A DNA stretch of 64,000 nt, taken from Chrysophaeum taylorii. Lineage: Eukaryota; Sar; Pelagophyceae; Pelagomonadales; Pelagomonadaceae. Within the stretch, counting starts at the first letter, position 1. Each line of letters opens with the position of its first letter. The translations under genes were made by a program, and so were the position numbers. The stretch lies in the NCBI GenBank assembly GCA_029834535.1, contig JAQMWT010000443.1, positions 186,001 to 250,000 of the forward strand. Direction: 5' to 3'. Below are positions 56,611 to 64,000 of the stretch, in pieces. The notes under the pieces were generated by a model. It worked only from the letters and a program-made list of their open reading frames with translations, made no database searches and was not told the DNA's origin.

Positions 56611-59600
56611 TTATTTATTTGTTCCGGGGTGGGACTGGTACATATTCCTGATCGCATTCTCCAACACTCGTATGCGCGCTTCGTGCTGCGCTATTCTCAC
56701 TAGCAGGCTTCCGACTTGATTGACATCGGCTGCCGGCTCGACCATGTCGGCAACAAGCGTCTCGAAGGCCCGTAGCCTCCTATCAAGCCCATTCACGTGG
56801 TGGTGCATGGTGCGAATTGCTTCCACGATAATTGGCTCAATGCCGTTGACCTGGATAGATCGCCACCCTTGGTCATCCTCCCGCACAATCTCGGGAAACA
56901 CGCTTGCAACGTCCTGAGCAACGAATCCAAAATGCGTGTGGGAGTCGAAATTCCGGTCGGGAAATTCGTTGTCACGCCACTGGTAGCTTACACCCCGAAG
57001 ACGCAAGAGGCTCTCAGCTCTGTCAGATAATGATGTTATGTTTTTTTTTAGCCGCACATCCGACGTCGTGACAAAACTTGTCCCTGAAACTGCCTGCGTG
57101 CTCGTGATTCCAGCGACGGTGAGGGTGCCGGAGCTCGCCGTGATCGAACCTCCGCTAGTAAGATGTGCAGCTTGCGCAGCGTTCACGATAGTCAAAGCTG
57201 CTGTGCTTTGAATGCCGGCCGCAAACAGCGTGCTCGTGCCAGTCACGGCGGCAGTGCTCGTGATTCCGGCAACGGCAAGAGTGCTCGTACCGGTGACGGC
57301 AGCTGTACTCGTGATTCCAGCGACTGTGAGAGTCCCAGCACTCGCGGTGATAGATCCTCCACTCGTGAGATGCGCGGCTTCCGCAGCATTCGCCACGGTC
57401 AAGGCTGCCGTACTTTGAATCCCGGCCGCATACAAAGTGCTCGTGCCTGTAACAGCGGCGGTGCTCGTGATCCCGGCAACAGCGAGAGTGCTTGTGCCAG
57501 TAACAGCAGCTGTGCTCGTGATACCGGCGATGGTAAGTGTCCCAGCGCTTGCAGTGATCGACCCGCCGCTTGTAAGGTGAGCCGCCTCCGCAGCGTTAGC
57601 AACGGTCAATGCAGCGGTACTTTGGATGCCGACAGCGAAAAGGGTGTTCGTGCCAGTGATTGCTGCAGTACTTGTAATGCCAGCGATAGCGAGCGTACTC
57701 GTACCTGTCACGGCAGCCGTGCTTGTGATGCCTGCAACTGTGAGTGTCCCAGCGCTCGCCGTGATAGAACCCCCGCTTGTTAGATGTGCTGCTTCTGCAG
57801 CGGTGGCGACAGTCAATGCAGCGGTACTTTGGATGCCGGCTGCAAATATCGTGCTCGTGCCAGTGACTGCGGCGGTGCTTGTTATTCCAGCCACTGCGAG
57901 AGTGCTTGTTCCTGTCACGGCAGCGGTGCTCGAAATGCCAGCGACTGTAAGAGTCCCTGCGCTTGCCGTAATCGAGCCGCCACTCGTAACATGCGCTGCT
58001 TCGGCAGCATTGGCGACAGTCAATGCAGCGGTGCTTTGAATACCCGCCGCGTAGAGCGTGCTTGTGCCGGTAATAGCGGCGGTGCTGGTTATTCCGGCGA
58101 CAGCGAGCGTACTCGTTCCTGTCACAGCGGCTGTACTCGCAATGCCAGCGACTGTGAGAGTCCCAGCACTCGCTGTGATAGATCCTCCACTCGTGAGATG
58201 CGCGGCTTCCGCTGCATTCGCCACGGTCAAGGCACCCGTACTTTGAATCCCGGCCGCATACAAAGTGCTCGTGCCTGTAACAGCGGCGGTGCTCGTGATC
58301 CCGGCAACAGCGAGAGTGCTTGTGCCAGTAACAGCAGCTGTGCTCGTGATACCGGCGATGGTAAGTGTCCCAGCGCTTGCAGTGATCGACCCGCCGCTTG
58401 TAAGGTGAGCCGCCTCCGCAGCGTTAGCAACGGTCAATGCAGCGGTACTTTGGATGCCGACAGCGAAAAGGGTGCTCGTGCCAGTGATTGCTGCAGTACT
58501 TGTAATGCCAGCGATAGCGAGCGTACTCGTACCTGTCACGGCAGCCGTACTTGTGATGCCTGCAACTGTGAGTGTCCCAGCGCTCGCCGTGATAGAACCC
58601 CCGCTTGTTAGATGTGCTGCTTCTGCAGCGGTGGCGACAGTCAATGCAGCGGTACTTTGGATGCCGGCTGCAAATATCGTGCTCGTGCCAGTGACTGCGG
58701 CGGTGCTTGTTATTCCAGCCACTGCGAGAGTGCTTGTTCCTGTCACGGCAGCGGTGCTCGAAATGCCAGCGACTGTAAGAGTCCCTGCGCTTGCCGTAAT
58801 CGAGCCGCCACTCGTAACATGCGCTGCTTCGGCAGCATTGGCGACAGTCAATGCAGCGGTGCTTTGAATACCCGCCGCGTAGAGCGTGCTTGTGCCGGTA
58901 ATAGCGGCGGTGCTGGTTATTCCGGCGACAGCGAGCGTACTCGTTCCTGTCACAGCGGCTGTACTCGCAATGCCAGCGACTGTGAGAGTCCCAGCACTCG
59001 CTGTGATAGATCCTCCACTCGTGAGATGCGCGGCTTCCGCTGCATTCGCCACGGTCAAGGCAGCCGTACTTTGAATCCCGGCCGCATACAAAGTGCTCGT
59101 GCCTGTAACAGCGGCAGTGCTCGTGATCCCGGCAACAGCGAGAGTGCTTGTGCCAGTAACAGCAGCTGTGCTCGTGATACCGGCGATGGTAAGTGTCCCA
59201 GCGCTTGCAGTGATCGACCCTCCGCTAGTGAGATGTGCTGCTTCGGCAGTGTTGGTGACAGTCAACGCAGCGGTGCTCTGAATTCCGGCAGCATAAAGTG
59301 TGCTCGTTCCAGTTACGGCAGCAGTGCTCGTAATACCGGCAACAGCAAGTGTGCTCGTTCCAGTCACCGCGGCCGTACTCGTAATGCCGGCAATTGTAAG
59401 CGTCCCAGCACTCGCAGTGATAGATCCCCCGCTCGTGAGATGAGCGGCTTCGGCTGCATTCGCCACAGTCAGTGCCGCAGTACTTTGAATCCCGGCGGCG
59501 TACAACGTGCTCGTGCCAGTAACTGCGGCCGTGCTCGTAATGCCAGCAACAGCGAGAGTGCTTGTTCCCGTCACCGCGGCAGTACTTGTGATTCCAGCGA

Positions 59601-62600
59601 CTGTAAGAGTCCCTGCGCTTGCCGTAATCGAGCCGCCACTCGTAACATGCGCTGCTTCGGCAGCATTGGCGACAGTCAATGCAGCGGTGCTTTGAATACC
59701 CGCCGCGTAGAGCGTGCTTGTGCCAGTAATAGCGGCGGTGCTGGTTATTCCGGCGACAGCGAGCGTACTCGTTCCTGTCACAGCGGCTGTACTCGTAATG
59801 CCAGCGACTGTGAGAGTCCCAGCACTCGCTGTGATAGATCCTCCACTCGTGAGATGCGCCGCTTCCGCTGCATTCGCCACGGTCAAGGCAGCCGTACTTT
59901 GAATCCCGGCCGCATACAAAGTGCTCGTGCCTGTAACAGCGGCAGTGCTCGTGATCCCGGCAACAGCGAGAGTGCTTGTGCCAGTAACAGCAGCTGTGCT
60001 CGTGATACCGGCGATGGTAAGTGTCCCAGCGCTTGCAGTGATCGACCCGCCGCTTGTAAGGTGAGCCGCCTCCGCAGCGTTAGCAACAGTCAATGCAGCG
60101 GTACTTTGGATGCCGACAGCGAAAAGGGTGTTCGTGCCAGTGATTGCTGCAGTACTTGTAATGCCAGCGACAGCGAGCGTACTCGTACCTGTCACGGCAG
60201 CCGTGCTTGTGATGCCTGCAACTGTGAGTGTCCCAGCGCTCGCCGTGATAGATCCACCACTTGTTAGATGTGCTGCTTCTGCAGCGTTGGCGACAGTCAA
60301 TGCAGCGGTACTTTGGATGCCGGCTGCAAATATCGTGCTCGTGCCAGTGACTGCGGCGGTGCTTGTTATTCCAGCTACTGCGAGAGTGCTTGTCCCGGTC
60401 ACGGCAGCGGTGCTCGAAATGCCAGCGACTGTAAGAGTCCCTGCGCTTGCTGTAATCGAGCCGCCACTCGTAACATGCGCTGCTTCGGCAGCATTGGCGA
60501 CAGTCAATGCAGCGGTGCTCTGAATACCCGCCGCGTAGAGCGTGCTTGTGCCAGTAATAGCGGCGGTGCTGGTTATTCCGGCGACAGCGAGCGTACTCGT
60601 TCCTGTCACAGCGGCTGTACTCGTAATGCCAGCGACTGTGAGAGTCCCAGCACTCGCTGTGATAGATCCTCCACTCGTGAGATGCGCGGCTTCCGCTGCA
60701 TTCGCCACGGTCAAGGCAGCCGTACTTTGAATCCCGGCCGCATACAAATTGCTCGTGCCTGTAACAGCGGCGGTGCTCGTGATCCCGGCAACAGCGAGAG
60801 TGCTTGTGCCAGTAACAGCAGCTGTGCTCGTGATACCGGCGATGGTAAGTGTCCCAGCGCTTGCAGTGATCGACCCGCCGCTTGTAAGGTGAGCCGCCTC
60901 CGCAGCGTTAGCAACGGTCAATGCAGCGGTACTTTGGATGCCGACAGCGAAAAGGGTGTTCGTGCCAGTGATTGCTGCAGTACTTGTAATGCCAGCGATA
61001 GCGAGCGTACTCGTACCTGTCACGGCAGCCGTGCTTGCGATGCCTGCAACTGTGAGTGTCCCAGCGCTCGCCGTGATAGATCCACCACTTGTCAGATGTG
61101 CTGCTTCTGCAGCGTTGGCGACAGTCAATGCAGCGGTACTTTGGATGCCGGCTGCAAATATCGTGCTCGTGCCAGTGACTGCGGCTGTGCTTGTTATTCC
61201 AGCCACTGCGAGAGTGCTTGTTCCTGTCACGGCAGCGGTGCTCGAAATGCCAGCGACTGTAAGAGTCCCTGCGCTTGCCGTAATCGAGCCGCCACTCGTA
61301 ACATGCGCTGCTTCGGCAGCATTTGCGACAGTCAATGCAGCGGTGCTTTGAATACCCGCCGCGTAGAGCGTGCTTGTGCCGGTAATAGCGGCGGTGCTGG
61401 TTATTCCGGCGACAGCGAGCGTACTCGTTCCTGTCACAGCGGCTGTACTCGCAATGCCTGCGACTGTGAGAGTCCCAGCACTCGCTGTGATAGATCCTCC
61501 ACTCGTGAGATGCGCGGCTTCCGCTGCATTCGCCACGGTCAAGGCAGCCGTACTTTGAATCCCGGCCGCATACAAAGTGCTCGTGCCTGTAACAGCGGCA
61601 GTGCTCGTGATCCCGGCAACAGCGAGAGTGCTTGTGCCAGTAACAGCAGCTGTGCTCGTGATACCGGCGATGGTAAGTGTCCCAGCGCTTGCAGTGATCG
61701 ACCCGCCGCTTGTAAGGTGAGCCGCCTCCGCAGCGTTAGCAACAGTCAATGCAGCAGTACTTTGGATGCCGACAGCGAAGAGGGTGTTCGTGCCAGTGAT
61801 TGCTGCAGTACTTGTAATGCCAGCGACAGCGAGCGTACTCGTACCTGTCACGGCAGCCGTGCTTGTGATGCCTGCAACTGTGAGTGTCCCAGCGCTCGCC
61901 GTGATAGATCCACCACTTGTCAGATGTGCTGCTTCTGCAGCGGTGGCGACAGTCAATGCAGCGGTACTTTGGATGCCGGCTGCAAATATCGTGCTCGTGC
62001 CAGTGACTGCGGCGGTGCTTGTTATTCCAGCCACTGCGAGAGTGCTTGTTCCGGTCACGGCAGCGGTGCTCGAAATGCCAGCGACTGTAAGAGTCCCTGC
62101 GCTTGCCGTAATCGAGCCGCCACTCGTAACATGCGCTGCTTCGGCAGCATTTGCGACAGTCAATGCAGCGGTGCTTTGAATACCCGCCGCGTAGAGCGTG
62201 CTTGTGCCGGTAATGGCGGCGGTGCTGGTTATTCCGGCGACAGCGAGCGTACTCGTTCCTGTCACAGCGGCTGTACTCGTAATGCCAGCGACTGTGAGCG
62301 TCCCAGCACTCGCTGTGATAGATCCTCCACTCGTGAGATGCGCCGCTTCCGCTGCATTCGCCACGGTCAAGGCAGCCGTACTTTGAATCCCGGCCGCATA
62401 CAAAGTGCTCGTGCCTGTAACAGCGGCAGTGCTCGTGATCCCGGCAACAGCGAGAGTGCTTGTGCCAGTAACAGCAGCTGTGCTCGTGATACCGGCGATG
62501 GTAAGTGTCCCAGCGCTTGCAGTGATCGACCCTCCGCTAGTGAGATGTGCTGCTTCGGCAGTGTTGGTGACAGTCAACGCAGCGGTGCTCTGAATTCCGG

Positions 62601-64000
62601 CAGCATAAAGTGTGCTCGTTCCAGTTACGGCAGCAGTGCTCGTAATACCGGCAACAGCAAGTGTGCTCGTTCCAGTCACCGCGGCCGTACTCGTAATGCC
62701 GGCAATTGTAAGCGTCCCAGCACTCGCAGTGATAGATCCCCCGCTCGTGAGATGAGCGGCTTCGGCTGCATTCGCCACAGTCAGTGCCGCAGTACTTTGA
62801 ATCCCGGCGGCGTACAACGTGCTCGTGCCAGTAACTGCGGCCGTGCTCGTAATGCCAGCAACAGCGAGAGTGCTTGTTCCCGTCACCGCGGCAGTACTTG
62901 TGATTCCAGCCACTGTGAGTGTCCCTGCACTCGCTGTAATAGATCCTCCACTCGTGAGATGCGCCGCTTCCGCGGCGTTGGAGACAGTCAACGCAGCAGT
63001 ACTTTGAATCCCGGCCGCATACAACGTGCTTGTGCCAGTAATAGCGGCGGTGCTCGTTATTCCGGCGACAGCGAGCGTACTCGTTCCAGTAATGGCAGCC
63101 GTACTCGCAATGCCTGCGACTGTTAACGTGCCAGCGCTCGCCGTTATCGACCCCCCACTTGTAAGATGCGCGGCTTCCGCTGCATTCGCCACGGTCAAGG
63201 CAGCCGTACTTTGAATCCCGGCGGCGTATAGCGTGCTCGTGCCAGTTATGGCGGCCGTGCTGGTAATTCCGGCGACAGCGAGAGTGCTGGTGCCCGTTAC
63301 GGCGGCGGTGCTCGTGATACCAGCAATTGTGAGTGTTCCTGCACTAGCTGTAATTGATCCTCCACTTGTGAGATGCGCCGCTTCAGCAGCATTCGCCACG
63401 GTCAGCGCTGCTGTGCTTTGAATGCCGGCTGCATACAATGTGCTCGTGCCAGTAACAGCAGCAGTGCTCGTAATACCAGCGACGGCGAGCGTACTTGTCC
63501 CAGTGACTGCAGCCGTGCTGGATATACCAGCGACGGTGAGGGTTCCGGCGCTCGCCGTGATCGATCCTCCGCTCGTCACATGAGCTGCTTCCGCAGCGTT
63601 AGCGACAGTCAACGCGGCTGTACTTTGAATACCGGCAGCATACAGCGTGCTCGTGCCGGTCACCGCGGCGGTGCTCGTAATACCGGCAACCGCGAGAGTA
63701 CTTGTACCTGTTACGGCAGCAGTGCTCGTAATACCAGCGACCGTGAGCGTGCCAGCGCTCGCTGTGATAGATCCTCCGCTCGTGAGATGCGCAGCTTCTG
63801 CTGCATTTACCACAGTCAAGGCAGCCGTACTCTGAATCCCAGACGCGAACAGCGTGCTGGTGCCAGTCACGGCGGCGGTGCTCGTAATCCCGGCGATGGC
63901 CAGCGTACTCGTTCCAGTAACGGCGGCCGTACTCGTGATACCGGCGACCGTCAATGTCCCAGCGCTTGCCGTTATCGACCCTCCGCTCGTGAGATGTGCG
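56611..64000 (-). CDS. giant 69-residue-repeat protein with C-terminal S74 intramolecular chaperone, 5' end outside window
   Basis: An open frame of over 2,460 residues entering from the right edge. Nearly all of it is tandem copies of a 69-residue unit (207 bp): two 17-residue blocks of the AGITSTAAVTGTSTLAV type, then AGIQSTAALTVANAAEAAHL and TSGGSITASAGTLTV. At least 33 units lie in the window. The last ~150 residues (56611-57080) are a Peptidase_S74/endosialidase chaperone domain: TTSDVRLKKNITSL with the Ser/Lys pair of the self-cleaving site, LRGVSYQWRDN, HFGFVAQDVASVFPEIV and GIEPIIVEAIRTMHHHV, ending in a trimerising coiled coil. In tail fibres this domain helps a trimer fold and then cuts itself off. 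So this is probably a secreted or surface fibrous beta-solenoid. Confidence 0.85.
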   Translation of the reverse strand, partial: AHLTSGGSITASAGTLTVAGITSTAAVTGTSTLAIAGITSTAAVTGTSTLFASGIQSTAALTVVNAAEAAHLTSGGSITASAGTLTVAGITSTAAVTGTSTLAVAGITSTAAVTGTSTLYAAGIQSTAALTVANAAEAAHVTSGGSITASAGTLTVAGISSTAAVTGTSTLAVAGITSTAAVTGTSTLYAAGIQSTAALTVANAAEAAHLTSGGSITASAGTLTIAGITSTAAVTGTSTLAVAGITSTAAITGTSTLYAAGIQSTAALTVANAAEAAHLTSGGSITASAGTLTVAGIASTAAITGTSTLAVAGITSTAAITGTSTLYAAGIQSTAALTVSNAAEAAHLTSGGSITASAGTLTVAGITSTAAVTGTSTLAVAGITSTAAVTGTSTLYAAGIQSTAALTVANAAEAAHLTSGGSITASAGTLTIAGITSTAAVTGTSTLAVAGITSTAAVTGTSTLYAAGIQSTAALTVTNTAEAAHLTSGGSITASAGTLTIAGITSTAAVTGTSTLAVAGITSTAAVTGTSTLYAAGIQSTAALTVANAAEAAHLTSGGSITASAGTLTVAGITSTAAVTGTSTLAVAGITSTAAITGTSTLYAAGIQSTAALTVANAAEAAHVTSGGSITASAGTLTVAGISSTAAVTGTSTLAVAGITSTAAVTGTSTIFAAGIQSTAALTVATAAEAAHLTSGGSITASAGTLTVAGITSTAAVTGTSTLAVAGITSTAAITGTNTLFAVGIQSTAALTVANAAEAAHLTSGGSITASAGTLTIAGITSTAAVTGTSTLAVAGITSTAAVTGTSTLYAAGIQSTAALTVANAAEAAHLTSGGSITASAGTLTVAGIASTAAVTGTSTLAVAGITSTAAITGTSTLYAAGIQSTAALTVANAAEAAHVTSGGSITASAGTLTVAGISSTAAVTGTSTLAVAGITSTAAVTGTSTIFAAGIQSTAALTVANAAEAAHLTSGGSITASAGTLTVAGIASTAAVTGTSTLAIAGITSTAAITGTNTLFAVGIQSTAALTVANAAEAAHLTSGGSITASAGTLTIAGITSTAAVTGTSTLAVAGITSTAAVTGTSNLYAAGIQSTAALTVANAAEAAHLTSGGSITASAGTLTVAGITSTAAVTGTSTLAVAGITSTAAITGTSTLYAAGIQSTAALTVANAAEAAHVTSGGSITASAGTLTVAGISSTAAVTGTSTLAVAGITSTAAVTGTSTIFAAGIQSTAALTVANAAEAAHLTSGGSITASAGTLTVAGITSTAAVTGTSTLAVAGITSTAAITGTNTLFAVGIQSTAALTVANAAEAAHLTSGGSITASAGTLTIAGITSTAAVTGTSTLAVAGITSTAAVTGTSTLYAAGIQSTAALTVANAAEAAHLTSGGSITASAGTLTVAGITSTAAVTGTSTLAVAGITSTAAITGTSTLYAAGIQSTAALTVANAAEAAHVTSGGSITASAGTLTVAGITSTAAVTGTSTLAVAGITSTAAVTGTSTLYAAGIQSTAALTVANAAEAAHLTSGGSITASAGTLTIAGITSTAAVTGTSTLAVAGITSTAAVTGTSTLYAAGIQSTAALTVTNTAEAAHLTSGGSITASAGTLTIAGITSTAAVTGTSTLAVAGITSTAAVTGTSTLYAAGIQSTAALTVANAAEAAHLTSGGSITASAGTLTVAGIASTAAVTGTSTLAVAGITSTAAITGTSTLYAAGIQSTAALTVANAAEAAHVTSGGSITASAGTLTVAGISSTAAVTGTSTLAVAGITSTAAVTGTSTIFAAGIQSTAALTVATAAEAAHLTSGGSITASAGTLTVAGITSTAAVTGTSTLAIAGITSTAAITGTSTLFAVGIQSTAALTVANAAEAAHLTSGGSITASAGTLTIAGITSTAAVTGTSTLAVAGITSTAAVTGTSTLYAAGIQSTGALTVANAAEAAHLTSGGSITASAGTLTVAGIASTAAVTGTSTLAVAGITSTAAITGTSTLYAAGIQSTAALTVANAAEAAHVTSGGSITASAGTLTVAGISSTAAVTGTSTLAVAGITSTAAVTGTSTIFAAGIQSTAALTVATAAEAAHLTSGGSITASAGTLTVAGITSTAAVTGTSTLAIAGITSTAAITGTNTLFAVGIQSTAALTVANAAEAAHLTSGGSITASAGTLTIAGITSTAAVTGTSTLAVAGITSTAAVTGTSTLYAAGIQSTAALTVANAAEAAHLTSGGSITASAGTLTVAGITSTAAVTGTSTLAVAGITSTAAVTGTSTLFAAGIQSTAALTIVNAAQAAHLTSGGSITASSGTLTVAGITSTQAVSGTSFVTTSDVRLKKNITSLSDRAESLLRLRGVSYQWRDNEFPDRNFDSHTHFGFVAQDVASVFPEIVREDDQGWRSIQVNGIEPIIVEAIRTMHHHVNGLDRRLRAFETLVADMVEPAADVNQVGSLLVRIAQHEARIRVLENAIRNMYQSHPGTNK
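57080..64000 (-). repeat. 207-bp tandem repeat array with 828-bp higher-order period
   Basis: The coding array of the S74-capped protein. Single units repeat every 207 bp; sequence variants recur every four units (828 bp), so blocks such as 57626-58453 and 58454-59281 are nearly identical while neighbours within a block differ. It runs off the right edge. Confidence 0.95.

Noticed and set aside
57784-63126. Three long plus-strand Cys-rich open frames across the repeat array
   Set aside because: They are the antisense of the S74-capped protein; a repeat length divisible by three keeps any open antisense phase open. The sense strand has the recognisable domain and clean repeat protein.
57080-64000. 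CRISPR-like regular repeats
   Set aside because: Period is 207 bp with no unique spacers, and the array is coding in one frame; the genome is eukaryotic.

Overview
The window is GC-rich nuclear DNA from a photosynthetic eukaryote, most likely a stramenopile (heterokont) alga; a pelagophyte-type picoalga would fit. Four things support this. There is a fucoxanthin-chlorophyll-type light-harvesting gene. Three predicted plastid proteins (light-harvesting protein, EPSP synthase, an unknown at 36297-37208) start with a signal peptide followed by Phe at the expected cleavage site (AYAF, ASGF, CGGF). Genes are packed densely on both strands. The GT-AG introns that could be resolved are very short (38-67 nt, one of 104). 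The organism call is inference; no ribosomal or organellar marker is present.

Layout. 1-6078: KDEL receptor, light-harvesting protein, a Tat-SF1/Cus2-like splicing factor and a choline-transporter-like protein. 6079-9354: gene-poor DNA ending in two head-to-tail copies of a rolling-circle (Helitron/Helentron-like) transposon derivative. 9439-19461: an EF-hand protein, a membrane-anchored tyrosinase, a TPR/coiled-coil/villin-headpiece protein and EMC3. 19555-28790: a 1,750-residue allantoinase-like pseudoenzyme with a huge disordered insertion, an unknown membrane protein, a sugar-porter MFS transporter and a third transposon copy. 28979-37208: purple acid phosphatase, a PLP decarboxylase, a golgin-84/CASP-like tail-anchored coiled coil and a plastid-type unknown. 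37237-44971: a large beta-rich protein of unknown function, a CEP104-like protein, a 1-Cys peroxiredoxin ending in a CaaX box and a small LRR protein. 45194-52938: a fourth transposon copy, an MpaB/DUF2236 oxygenase, tRNase Z, RPB12, EPSP synthase and a GT47 exostosin-FkbM methyltransferase fusion. 52939-54966: a decayed ankyrin-repeat gene and low-complexity DNA. 54967-64000: an N-myristoylation-motif ubiquitin protease, then the 3' part of a giant gene made of at least 33 near-identical 69-residue repeats capped by a phage-tail-fibre-type S74 intramolecular chaperone; it runs off the right edge.

The genes do not form one pathway. They are mixed housekeeping functions: secretory pathway (KDEL receptor, EMC3, golgin, GT47 fusion), plastid (light harvesting, shikimate pathway), RNA (Tat-SF1-like, tRNase Z, RPB12) and transport. 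Many are in tight divergent pairs about 90-140 bp apart or convergent pairs. The most unusual items are the S74-capped repeat giant with its 828-bp higher-order repeat, the metal-ligand-dead split allantoinase, the prenylation-motif peroxiredoxin, the villin-headpiece TPR protein, the GT47-FkbM fusion and the T-flanked rolling-circle transposon family.
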